A stretch of 64,000 nucleotides of DNA from positions 62,001 to 126,000 of the forward strand of contig CAJUHH010000007.1 in assembly GCA_910585965.1 (NCBI GenBank). The letters are read 5' to 3'. The stretch comes from an uncultured Lachnospiraceae bacterium (GTDB lineage Bacteria; Bacillota; Clostridia; Lachnospirales; Lachnospiraceae). Of this stretch, positions 51,970-61,500 are shown in pieces. Under the pieces are notes generated by a model that saw only the letters and a list, made by a program, of their open reading frames with translations, did no database searches and was not told the origin of the DNA. Positions within the stretch are counted from its first letter, which is position 1, and each line of letters starts with the position of its first letter. Position numbers and translations under genes: made by a program.

Positions 51970-53877
51970 TCACAGGCACTCGCTTAGAAACGCAATAAAT
52001 TCCTCGTATTCGTTCAACGACAAAGCTCTCTTCAGATTGCTCGGCTCTGTCAATATCATCGTCAAAGGTTCGAATATTTCATTAAAAATATACCGTTCGT
52101 CCCTGTTAAAACAAAGCAGTATAATCAAAGAAACCGGCATATTGTTCCAATCTGTCGGGCTGTCACACAAATATAAATACATCCCCGTCTTATTCGCCTT
52201 CATGCGCATGGAATGAGGAATCGCAAAATTCTGGAACCCGGTGGAAGACATTTTCTCCCGTTCCAGCACTTCGCTTTCAAAATGTTCGCCCACATAACCT
52301 TTTTCGCGGAGCTTTTCGCATAGGTAATGAATGGCCTCTTCCCTTCCCCCAAACCCTTTTCCCCGCTCAAAAAAGTCCGGCAGAATAATCTGCCGTAAAT
52401 ATGCCGTAAAAGTCTCTCTCTTTTTGGCTGCTCTGATCTCGTCTATTTTCTGGCGGATCGCCGCAACATCCGATTCCATCAAAAACGGCTGCACTTGGAC
52501 AAAAGGCGTTACCAAAGCGCGGTTGAAAGGCACCGTGCAAATAATCATATCCGGCGTAGTAATTTTATCCAGCTCTGACTCCTCGGTAATTACATTGGCA
52601 ATCAGAAGCTCCGTATCCAGTCTGCTGCTGATCGTCTGAAGGAGGCGATTTCCCATAATATAATAAGTCGGGCAATAAATAACGGCTGAAAGTTTGCTGG
52701 CAAGAGCTTTCTGTGTTTCCAACGTGCTCCCCAAATGAAAAGCGATATAACTGATTTCATCATCATTGATGGAAATCCCCGTCCATTCTTTAATGATGCT
52801 GGAACAAGCCACCGCATCATCGTAAATAAGAGGGCAGGTAGCCTTCAGCGTATCGCCCATCGGATTTTTGCAGAAATGCTCATTTTGCGCACGGATCAGC
52901 AAATTTTTAATATGCAAAGCGAACCGAATGAGAAATTCCGGTTCATTCAAGTTAATATAATAATAGGATCCGACGGCATTGACCAGCTCATAAACCAAAT
53001 CGATACAGTCCTTTCCAATAATATCTGCCAAATTATCCACTGTAATACTATTGTAATTCAGGGAAGTCGCGCGGGAAACCAAAAGAAGCGTCATTTCCTG
53101 TACCTCTCCGGCAGAGAACTTTAGCTGGAAATGGTTTTCCAGCCGCTCCACGATCTTTTGGGATAATTCATGCTCATGGGGCAGAAGCTCCAAGGTTTCC
53201 ATCGTCTGGTCATATTCCCCATACCCTGCATTATTCTTAATCCGGTCCGCTGCGATGGCAATATGGAGTACCAGATTGCTTAAGGAATAGTCATTGATAA
53301 AATATTGGTATTCGCTCAATGTCTCCAATACAATGTTTTTTACATATATAATATCAATATCCGGGAACGCGCTTTGGATCGTTTCCAGATTCACAAAATT
53401 TTCATTGGATTCATGGTATAGAAGCTGGCTGAGCAGTTTCCTTTTATTTTTTTCCAGCCCCCTGATCTCCAGGATATCCGAAGCCATGTGGAGGGAAAGG
53501 TCGAAGCTTTCCAACTGTTTGCGGATACGGGGAATCACTGCATACAAAGTGGAACTGCTGATAAACAATTCCTCGCAGAGATCATAAAAGGATACCGGCT
53601 CCCGGCTGATCCTTTTCATGATATAGGCAACCCGCTCCCTTGCTGTCTGGGGAATGCATGATTTTGCCTCTTTTAAGGCCTTTGCACCGATTTCCGGGTC
53701 AATATGGTATCCCTTGCGGGAAGAAGCAATTATTCCATGGTAGCTGCTGTTCAGCTCGCTGACATAAGTTTTTACCGTCCGGGCTGAAATACCCAGTGCA
53801 TTTGCCAGAGAAACGGCAGTCACCCAAGCATTCGCTTCAAATAACTGTTTTAACAATGGTAAGTATTTCGTCTGCAT
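51970..53877 (-). CDS. licR: LicR/MtlR-type PRD transcriptional activator
   Basis: 635 residues from the ATG at 53877. Two other in-frame starts exist; the ATG at 53940 also has GGAGG upstream, so 21 more residues are possible. Two helix-turn-helix regions (SLANALGISARTVKTYVSEL; LCEELFISSSTLYAVIP), two PRDs (about 160-380), an EIIB-Gat-like domain (VIYCPTYYIMGNRLL, with Cys) and an EIIA-2-like domain with active His in FAIPHSMRM follow in order. PTS phosphorylation of these sites tunes activation. It diverges from the lactose/cellobiose-type PTS operon, its probable target. Confidence 0.9.
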   Translation of the reverse strand: MQTKYLPLLKQLFEANAWVTAVSLANALGISARTVKTYVSELNSSYHGIIASSRKGYHIDPEIGAKALKEAKSCIPQTARERVAYIMKRISREPVSFYDLCEELFISSSTLYAVIPRIRKQLESFDLSLHMASDILEIRGLEKNKRKLLSQLLYHESNENFVNLETIQSAFPDIDIIYVKNIVLETLSEYQYFINDYSLSNLVLHIAIAADRIKNNAGYGEYDQTMETLELLPHEHELSQKIVERLENHFQLKFSAGEVQEMTLLLVSRATSLNYNSITVDNLADIIGKDCIDLVYELVNAVGSYYYINLNEPEFLIRFALHIKNLLIRAQNEHFCKNPMGDTLKATCPLIYDDAVACSSIIKEWTGISINDDEISYIAFHLGSTLETQKALASKLSAVIYCPTYYIMGNRLLQTISSRLDTELLIANVITEESELDKITTPDMIICTVPFNRALVTPFVQVQPFLMESDVAAIRQKIDEIRAAKKRETFTAYLRQIILPDFFERGKGFGGREEAIHYLCEKLREKGYVGEHFESEVLEREKMSSTGFQNFAIPHSMRMKANKTGMYLYLCDSPTDWNNMPVSLIILLCFNRDERYIFNEIFEPLTMILTEPSNLKRALSLNEYEEFIAFLSECL

Positions 53878-54110
53878 TCTTACTTTTCCTTTTCCATTTT
53901 TTCTATATTTGTAAGAATTCCCCGCTTTCCCTTTTTTCATTAAAGCACTTACCTCCGTTATAATACAAACGATCTTTTGCACCGTATCGGTGAAAAGGTC
54001 GGTTTGCTTTTTGTACGTATTTTCCTCCATAATAGAACCATCAGGCGGAGCGGCCAGCCCCGGGACACGCCGTCCGCAAAAATCGTGTAAAAGAAAAGGA
54101 GATTAAAAAA

Positions 54111-54428
54111 ATGGCAAATCATAACATCTTATTAGTATGCGGTTCTGGCGCGAGCAGCGGTTTCATGGCGGCAAATATCCGCAAGGCTGCTTCTGCAAGA
54201 GGCTTGGACTGGAGCGTAACGGCAAGAAGCGAATCCGAAATTTTAAACTATGTAGAAGACATCGACTGCCTGATGGCCGGTCCCCATCTGGAGTCCAATC
54301 TCGGAGCCATTAAAGAGGACTGCGAAGGCTATGACATTAAAATAGCCCTGCTGACGAAAGAAGCATATGCAAAGCTGAACGGGGACCTGGCGGTAGACCA
54401 GATCCTGGAAATGTTCGGCGAAAAATAG
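54111..54428 (+). CDS. PTS lactose/cellobiose-type EIIB
   Basis: 105 residues, the usual length. The phospho-cysteine loop LLVCGSGASSGFMA is at residues 7-20. It takes phosphate from the EIIA encoded two genes downstream and passes it to the sugar bound by EIIC. AAGGAG precedes the ATG by 9 bases. First gene of the operon EIIB, EIIC, EIIA, GH1, HAD phosphatase, divergent from the LicR-type regulator. The 230-bp gap before it holds only a weak promoter (TTGCTT, 18 bp, CATAAT near 54005-54035). Confidence 0.93.
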   Translation: MANHNILLVCGSGASSGFMAANIRKAASARGLDWSVTARSESEILNYVEDIDCLMAGPHLESNLGAIKEDCEGYDIKIALLTKEAYAKLNGDLAVDQILEMFGEK

Positions 54429-54468
54429 ACGATCCTGATAAAAAAATTCTAGTTACGGAGGAGTAAGT

Positions 54469-55740
54469 ATGAATGCATTGATTAAATGGCTTGAAAACAG
54501 TTTTGCGCCAAAAATGAGCAAAATAAACAACAATATATGGGTAGTCACCTTAAAGGATTCCATTATGCAGACGCTGCCGTTTATCTTCCTCGGTTCCATC
54601 TTCTGCTGCCTGGCAATTATTGAGGATTTCGTCACGCTGCCGTTTTCCTTCTGGACACCGTTTGGCTGGACCATGAGCAAGGTTTCCCTCTTAGTCGCCT
54701 TTTTAATTCCGTTTAACTATTGTGAGAAAAAGCGCTATCGGAAACAGCGTTTGATCGCCGGCCTGACAGGCTTGTTGCTGTTTATGATGATCGTCACCCC
54801 CGAATTCATTACAAGCGGCACGGTAGGATTCGGCCACGATTCCCTGGGCGCGGGCGGCATGTTCGTCGCTATCCTGGCAGGCATCATTACCAGCCTGATT
54901 TTCGGCTCTTTTGCCAAATTTTCTTTCTTCAAAGACGATTCCGCCATCCCTGATTTCGTGCGCCAATGGTTCGATGCATTGCTTCCGATCGGCCTGACCA
55001 TCGTAATGGGCTGGATTATCGTTTTAATTTTGAATGTGAACTTATACCAGATCATTGTCAATCTTTTTATGCCTTTGCAGACAGGCCTCAACTCATTGCT
55101 GGGATTTACATTCTTTAAGTTTTTTACCTGTTTTATCTATTCCATGGGTATTTCCAGCTGGGTACTGACTCCTATCGAGCAGCCGGTCAAACTGGCGGCC
55201 ATTACCGCGAACCTTGGCTTCGTAGCGGCCGGAGCAGCAACTGCTTCCAATATGTTCATTAACACGGAGGGACTTGTATACTGCACCTATATGTGGGTCG
55301 GCGGCATCGGTTGTACCTTCCCTTTGGTTATCATGCTTATGCGTTCCAAATCCAAAGAGCTGAATTCTCTTGGAAAGGCATGCTTTGTTCCTGCTATTTT
55401 CAATATCAACGAACCCGTCATCTTCGGATGCATCGCATGGAACCCTTACCTTATGGTGCCGATGTGGCTGCAGGGAATTATTCTCCCGATCCTGACCTAT
55501 GTATTTACGAAAATTATTCCGTTTGCACCGCTTCCCCATGTGCAGTTTGATCTTTGGTATGCCCCTTATCCGATCGGAACAGTCATGAACATCATGAGCC
55601 AGGGAGCCGGCGCATTAATCCGGGCGCTTATATTCCTTGTCGCTACGATCGTAGTATCCGCAGTCATCTGGTATCCGTTCTTTAAAGCCTATGAGGCAAA
55701 AAGATTGGAAGAAGAGCTTGTAAAAGTAGAAAGCAAATAA
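54469..55740 (+). CDS. PTS lactose/cellobiose-type EIIC permease
   Basis: 423 residues with about ten membrane helices. The family's substrate-site motif appears as FNINEPVIFG near residue 310, preceded by LGKACFVPAI. It forms the membrane channel that imports the sugar for phosphorylation by EIIB. CGGAGG precedes the ATG. Specificity is for a beta-glycoside or disaccharide by family; the neighbouring GH1 enzyme supports a beta-glucoside. It is translated between the separate EIIB and EIIA genes, with gaps of 40 and 35 bp. Confidence 0.92.
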   Translation: MNALIKWLENSFAPKMSKINNNIWVVTLKDSIMQTLPFIFLGSIFCCLAIIEDFVTLPFSFWTPFGWTMSKVSLLVAFLIPFNYCEKKRYRKQRLIAGLTGLLLFMMIVTPEFITSGTVGFGHDSLGAGGMFVAILAGIITSLIFGSFAKFSFFKDDSAIPDFVRQWFDALLPIGLTIVMGWIIVLILNVNLYQIIVNLFMPLQTGLNSLLGFTFFKFFTCFIYSMGISSWVLTPIEQPVKLAAITANLGFVAAGAATASNMFINTEGLVYCTYMWVGGIGCTFPLVIMLMRSKSKELNSLGKACFVPAIFNINEPVIFGCIAWNPYLMVPMWLQGIILPILTYVFTKIIPFAPLPHVQFDLWYAPYPIGTVMNIMSQGAGALIRALIFLVATIVVSAVIWYPFFKAYEAKRLEEELVKVESK

Positions 55741-55775
55741 ATGCAAAACATATTTTTTGAAATGAGGTGTAATTT

Positions 55776-56114
55776 TTGAACGAACAAATTGTTGAAAATG
55801 CAATGAATATCATTATGCATGCAGGCGATGCGCGGGTTTACTGCAAAAAGGCTCTGGATCTTCTGGCGGAAGGCAAGCCTTCGGAAGCGGAAGAAGAAAT
55901 GAAAGGAGCCGATAAAGAAATCGCAGAAGCCCACCACATCCAGACAGACTGCATCCAGAGCGCCATCAGGGGAGAAGCATTTGAGTATAATGTACTGTTC
56001 GCCCACGCGCAGGATACGCTGATGACCATTTACAGCGAAATCGCGCTGGCCAAGCAGTTGATTAAGATTTCCAGCCATTTGGAAGAACGCATCAACACAT
56101 TAAAAAAGAAATAA
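55776..56114 (+). CDS. PTS lactose/cellobiose-type EIIA
   Basis: 112 residues, an all-helical trimeric EIIA. The phospho-histidine lies in LFAHAQDTLMT near residue 76-78, and the paired Asp region is also present. It receives phosphate from HPr. The start is TTG at 55776, with GAGGTG 7 bases upstream; an initiation codon weaker than in the other operon genes, which may keep EIIA levels lower. It follows EIIC and precedes the GH1 gene by 14 bp. Confidence 0.92.
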   Translation: MNEQIVENAMNIIMHAGDARVYCKKALDLLAEGKPSEAEEEMKGADKEIAEAHHIQTDCIQSAIRGEAFEYNVLFAHAQDTLMTIYSEIALAKQLIKISSHLEERINTLKKK

Positions 56115-56128
56115 AAGGAGGATTTATC

Positions 56129-57571
56129 ATGGAAAACAGAGTACCCAAGGGGTTCCCGGAAGGGTTTATGTGGGGCGGCGCCTTTGCTGCCAACCAAATG
56201 GAAGGGGCGTTCGATGTTGACGGAAAAGGCTGGTGTGTGGCCGACATCAACGAATTTGTCGCCGATGTGCCTATCGACCAGAAATCCAATATGGAAGTAA
56301 TCACCCAGTTCGTGAAAGATGCGATGGCATCCAAAGACCGCATTTTCCCCAAACGGCACGGCATCGATTTTTACCACACCTATAAGGAAGACTTAAAATT
56401 ACTGGCGGAGCTGGGGCTGAAAACCTACCGCACATCCATCAACTGGTCCCGTATCTTCCCAAACGGCGACGATGCGCAGCCGAATGAGGCAGGCTTAAAA
56501 TTTTACGACGATTTATTCGACGAGATCCTTGCCAACGGCATGGAACCGATGATTACCATTTCCCATTATGAGATTCCGCTGAATCTGACTTTAAACTACA
56601 AAGGATGGTATTCCCGGGAAGTCATCGACTTTTTTGAAAAATACTGCAAAACGGTATTTGACCGTTATGCCGGAAAAGTAAAATATTGGATCATTGTCAA
56701 CCAGATCAACCTCATCGTACACGAGTCCTTTAACCATCTCGGCGTAGCGGAAGATGCGGTGGAAGATGTCCTTTCCGCCAAATACCAGGCGGTACATAAC
56801 GAAATGGTTGCCTGTGCAAGGGCTACCAGATATGCCCACGAAAAATACCCGGAAATGCAGATCGGCATGATGCTCTGCGGCGGCCCCGACTATCCGGCCT
56901 CCTGCAAGCCGGAAGATATGCTGGCAGCCCTGCGCCATAACCAGATGGAATATTTCTTTGGCGACGTGCTGCTGCGCGGCTCCTATCCGGGATATGCCTT
57001 CCGCTTCTTTGAAGACTTTCACATTCAAGTGGAATTCGGGGAACATGACGAAGAGGATTTGAAAAATACGGCGGATTTCTTCTCCTTCTCCTACTATTAC
57101 ACAAGGATCTGTTCGAAGGAAAGCTTTGAGGACGGAAACAATTCCTCCCGAAACAAAGAACTTCCGGCCAATCCGTGGGGATGGAGCATTGATCCCATCG
57201 GTCTGCGGATTTTATTAAATGAATTCTATGACCGCTACCAGAAACCAATTTACATTACGGAAAACGGCGTAGGATATTATGACAAACTGGAAGAGGACGG
57301 ACACATCCATGACCCTTACCGCGTGGATTATTACCGCGCCCACATCGCGCAAATGAAAGAGGCCATCAAAGACGGCGTTGACCTGCGCGGCTATTACGCA
57401 TGGGGGCCTCTCGATATTATCAGCTGCTCTTCTTCGGAAATGAGCAAGCGTTACGGCTTTATCTATGTGGATTTGGACGACTATGGAAAAGGAAGCGGAA
57501 AACGCATCAAAAAAGACAGCTTTGCATGGTACCAAAAAGTAATAGCGTCCAATGGCGAGGATTTGGATTGA
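56129..57571 (+). CDS. GH1 6-phospho-beta-glucosidase-like enzyme with Gln at the acid/base position
   Basis: 480 residues, full-length GH1 barrel. The N-terminal FMWGGAFAANQMEGAF, nucleophile E378 in YITENG and the phosphate-binding segment SEMSKRYGFIYVD identify a phospho-beta-glycosidase. The acid/base motif, normally (F/V)NE(I/P), reads IIVNQIN: codon 56702-56704 is CAG, so Gln192 replaces the acid/base Glu. Plant myrosinases carry Gln here and cleave thioglucosides with good leaving groups. The enzyme could therefore act on phosphorylated S-glucosides or aryl glucosides, or be weakly active. AAAGGAGG precedes the ATG. Its product or substrate arrives through the PTS encoded just upstream. 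Confidence 0.92.
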   Translation: MENRVPKGFPEGFMWGGAFAANQMEGAFDVDGKGWCVADINEFVADVPIDQKSNMEVITQFVKDAMASKDRIFPKRHGIDFYHTYKEDLKLLAELGLKTYRTSINWSRIFPNGDDAQPNEAGLKFYDDLFDEILANGMEPMITISHYEIPLNLTLNYKGWYSREVIDFFEKYCKTVFDRYAGKVKYWIIVNQINLIVHESFNHLGVAEDAVEDVLSAKYQAVHNEMVACARATRYAHEKYPEMQIGMMLCGGPDYPASCKPEDMLAALRHNQMEYFFGDVLLRGSYPGYAFRFFEDFHIQVEFGEHDEEDLKNTADFFSFSYYYTRICSKESFEDGNNSSRNKELPANPWGWSIDPIGLRILLNEFYDRYQKPIYITENGVGYYDKLEEDGHIHDPYRVDYYRAHIAQMKEAIKDGVDLRGYYAWGPLDIISCSSSEMSKRYGFIYVDLDDYGKGSGKRIKKDSFAWYQKVIASNGEDLD

Positions 57572-58338
57572 TGCGAAAAAGGTATTTTTTCTTTGATATC
57601 GACGGAACGCTGATTCCAGAAACAGGAGGTTCTGAGATACCGCCTAAAGTCCGGGACGCGTTGGACGAAGTGCAGAGAAAAGGCCATTTTTGTGCGATCG
57701 CCACGGGAAGAGGCCATTGTGAAGCGGAAAACATCAGGAAGTCCCTGGGCTTTGCCAATATGGTATGCGACGGCGGCAACGGAATTGTCCTGGACCACAA
57801 ACTGGTATCCTTAAAACCCCTCCCCTATGAACTATGCCGCCAGCTGGTTGCGGAATGCGAAGCATGCGGCTATTCATGGGGGATTTTCCCTGAGGACAAA
57901 TGCTATTGCGTCACTCCGGATAAGGGTTTCCCCGGATTTTCCTACATGGATCTCTATATAAAAGAAGGAATGAGGCTGGACGATTACCAGCAAGTTATGA
58001 AGCTGTTTATCTTATGTCCCCCCGGACAGGAAGACCGAATGCCGACTCTCCGAAAACTGGCATGGTGCCGTTATTTTGACCACCCTTATATTCTCGTGGA
58101 GCCGGCGGATAAGGCGCGGGGCATCCGGCATATTATGGATTACCTCCGCGCCCCCTATGAAGATGCTGTCGTATTCGGCGACGGAAAAAATGATTTTTCC
58201 ATGTTCACGGACGATTGGTTCTGCATCGCCATGGGGAACGCCCTCCCGGAACTGAAAGAAAAAGCGGATTATGTCACGCTGCCGGCCTCTCAAGAAGGCA
58301 TCGTACATGCTTTGAGGTACTTTGGGTGGTTAGCGTGA
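57571..58338 (+). CDS. Cof-type HAD phosphatase
   Basis: 255 residues. Its ATG overlaps the GH1 stop by one base (TGATG), so it is translationally coupled. HAD IIB motifs: FFDIDGTLIP, ATGRGH and FGDGKNDFSMF. It likely dephosphorylates a sugar phosphate, perhaps relieving phospho-sugar stress from the PTS operon. The stop codon lies inside the perfect 17-bp hairpin at 58333-58369. It is the last gene of the EIIB/EIIC/EIIA/GH1/HAD operon. Confidence 0.9.
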   Translation: MRKRYFFFDIDGTLIPETGGSEIPPKVRDALDEVQRKGHFCAIATGRGHCEAENIRKSLGFANMVCDGGNGIVLDHKLVSLKPLPYELCRQLVAECEACGYSWGIFPEDKCYCVTPDKGFPGFSYMDLYIKEGMRLDDYQQVMKLFILCPPGQEDRMPTLRKLAWCRYFDHPYILVEPADKARGIRHIMDYLRAPYEDAVVFGDGKNDFSMFTDDWFCIAMGNALPELKEKADYVTLPASQEGIVHALRYFGWLA

Positions 58339-58398
58339 GAAAGACTTGCTTTGCAAGTCTTTCTCACGCGGAAGAACGCCTAAAAAGCGGCGTTCTTC
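58333..58398. repeat. Two hairpins of the dispersed palindromic repeat family
   Basis: First a perfect 17-bp stem, GCGTGAGAAAGACTTGC, TTT loop, then its complement (58333-58369). Then a perfect 10-bp stem, GAAGAACGCC with its complement around 8 bases (58371-58398). The core AGACTTGC-NNN-GCAAGTCT is the same as in the hairpin cluster at 12865-12890, and the second stem resembles 12731-12758 in layout. It sits at the end of the HAD gene, overlapping its stop codon. Confidence 0.85.
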
Positions 58399-58411
58399 CC
58401 ATTGATGATTT

Positions 58412-58436
58412 ATGCCGCCGGGAGGCGGCATTTTTC
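58412..58436 (+). terminator. Rho-independent terminator of the PTS/GH1/HAD operon
   Basis: ATGCCGCC pairs with GGCGGCAT around GGGA and is followed by TTTTT. It stands 74 bp after the HAD stop. Confidence 0.85.
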
Positions 58437-58506
58437 ATTGGGATTTGAGTCGCAGCGAAGCTGCGGCATGGAGGGTAGCGTAGGGAAAAGCAGGACAGAA
58501 ATTGTG

Positions 58507-58568
58507 GGCGGGGTTTTCCGGGTAGTTGTGCCATATGCTTCAACTATCTGGGAAACCTCGCCTTTTTT
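58507..58568 (+). terminator. Second hairpin terminator, facing the defence operon
   Basis: GGCGGGGTTTTCC...GTAGTTG pairs imperfectly with CAACTATC...AAACCTCGCC (to 58562) and is followed by six T residues on the plus strand. It backs up the first terminator and protects the convergent NTPase gene. Confidence 0.6.
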
Positions 58569-61500
58569 ATACAAGATATCTTTTCCCATGCCTCCTGCCG
58601 GCTGTTTCTATAATATCCAGAAGATTAGTCCGAAAGACCCCGTCCGCTTCTTCCAATAGCGGCATCAATTTTTCTACAATAAATTTATGATCGGCGGCAC
58701 GCGCCAGGAAACCATATTTCTCGCGATCCCAACATTCTTTCTTTAACTCCTCAAAAATATATTCTATCGCTCCTTCATGAAAATCGCTAATATGTGTTTC
58801 CAGTCGGGGAATGATATATTTCAACAATATTTTTCTATAAGGACATCCTTCATCGTTAAACCTTGCCAATAATCCTTCTTTGGACTTCGGTCCCGTATAG
58901 CGGGTTAAAAAACCCCTTATTTGCAATAACTGCAGACTTTCCTTATCTTCGTCCCCCTTCTGCTCCAGTTCCTCCATCCAGTCCAGCCACCAATCGATAT
59001 CTTCTACTTCCCATATTCCAAATCCCTTGATAGAAAAGGGTGAAAAGCTGCCCATCAATCCAACCATCAACTCCGCATTTTTCAACATCAGAAGCCGAAC
59101 GAACAATTCTTCCTTTCCTTCCCATGTCAGTTCGATCTCCCTGAGTAGTTCTATAGGCTGTATTTCCAGTTCCTTCTCATCCATAAAAAGCAGCGACTTC
59201 AACTCCTGAAAAACTTCCGCTCGTTTTTCCTGATCTGCGCAGGCCAGGATCGCCGCTCTGGTCAAACCAGAATATGACTTTGCCTTTCGCTTTACATACT
59301 CTTTCAAATCCGTCCTGTTTTTCAGAATTTCCCCCAAAGTATCCAATGCCCATACCTCGTCATAAAGGCAATCAAGCAAACGGTCAATATGTTCCCTTTG
59401 CAGAAAATCCCATAGTATATTTTGAGAGGAATATTTCATTATAAAATACATCGTTATCGATGCCCTTTGATATCCCTGCATAAATAAATCCGTCGCCATC
59501 ATAAGGCTGCACGCCGTATTCTTGTTTTGCAGATATTTGCAGAAAATTCTTTTCCGCATAGCTGGTAATCCGGCAAACTCAGAGTCGCCTACAAGTATAT
59601 CTCGGATATGCTCTTCATCAAATTTTGTCATAATATCAGCTACCGCAGAAATAAATCCACGAAATCTCCACCAATCCATCTCATAGTTTATTATTATCGT
59701 TTGAAGATGATCCACCATTTTTTCCAGCGCTTCCAAATCCGCTTCTTCCACTATTTTACTCAAGACCTTTCCCACTTTATCGCAGAACATTTCCTCCATC
59801 GCATGTTCCAAAAGCATCTGCAGGAATTCATCCTTAACCATGTCCCCCTTTAATTTCCACAAGCAAATTGCTGCCGCACCGCCGATACGATACCCCAGTT
59901 CAATCACATCTCTTATACTTTCTTCATTTTCTTCCGAAATATCCAGTTCATATTGCAGCCAGCTTTCTATTCTACTCCAATGCCGATTCCTGATATCTTC
60001 GTTTTCTGCGATCTCTTTGAATATTTTATTGATTATCCCCGCCTTTTGGAACTCCATATACGGAACGGACTGGAGAACCAATATAAAATCGATCCGAAAC
60101 AACTGATTGATAAATTCTTCCACCCGGTCATCCGGGAGTAAGTTTATCATAAAAAATACAGCCTGATCCCACCGATAAAACCTCATTTTTTCGCGAATAA
60201 CCGCCGGGTTCTTCCAATACAGCTCCATCAATTCTTTTGCTGCCAGATATTCCGTTATTGTCTGATGTGCAAACGCTATTTTCCCATTGCTGCATGGAGT
60301 GATAATTTTTTTATAAATCAACCAGTTTACGACTTCTTTCTTCTCTTCCATTTCCTGGCAAATGTCTTGCTCATTCATCCCTTCATATATAAATTCAGCC
60401 GGGAAAGCCTCGACACCAATCTCCAGCGCCCGATAGGCCGCCGGAGACAACGCTTTTTCAATCTCCGCTTTTTCGGCAAATCGCCGCTTAAAATCCTTCT
60501 GTAAATTTCCAAAAAGCTCCCTATAAAAATGCTTTGGCTGCGCAATATTTTTTATTTCTATTTCCCCGTTAATAACATATTGGAAATAAAACGGTTTGCT
60601 TATAATTTTCCGCATCACTTTACTTAGCTCTGCCGTCATCCCTTTTTTCTCCAATTCCACATCGATGGTATGAGGGTCGATCTCATCCAGCGCATAAACC
60701 GGAAATCCATATGCCTCCAGTCCATCCGAAGTTCTCGCTCCTATCACAACCGCCCCATTTCCAAACCGGGCAAATATTTTTTCAAAGTCCTGCCGATACT
60801 TTCCGCTGTCCCAATATTCCTTCGGCATTTCATTAAAAGAATCGAGAAAAATTTTACATCTGCATTCTTCCATGATCCTTTCCAGCGGCAGCGTCCTAGA
60901 AAATTCCCTTTCTATCATCCCCTCCAGATCGCCATCGTATAATTTCAAATCAATATATATCGGCACAATTATCTGCCGAAAGTCTATGCCTTTCTCCGAA
61001 AAACCGCTCTCTTCCAAACACTTTTTATGAAGTTCCTGCGCCATAACAGCGGCAGCTCTCCGCATCGCATAACTTTTCCCGGCTCCTGGCGCCCCGACCA
61101 ATACTGCATTTCCCCAGCTGTCCGTTAAAAACTCTTCCACAAAACTTATATCAAACTTGTCGAAGCAGCGTGTCATAACATCACTGGACTGCCGATAGAC
61201 GTATATCCCGAATTCCGTTTCCGCCTTTTTATACCCGCGAAATCTGTTTGCATATCTGACAAACGCGAGCATTACTTCCTCCCACGTTTGATCTGCCTCT
61301 TTTTTTGCTTTGTCAATCTCAGTTCTCCCTGCTTTTTCCGCTTTGCTATCGGTTCCGGCAAAACCATGCAGTTCATCTTGCAATGTATCCAACAGCTCCA
61401 ACAAGGGCGCATGGCTCCTGGATCCGTCCGGCTCCATGCGGGTCTCATACCCTACCAGATGGATTCCATAGTTCCTTTCCCAATAATCGACTTCCGCCTC

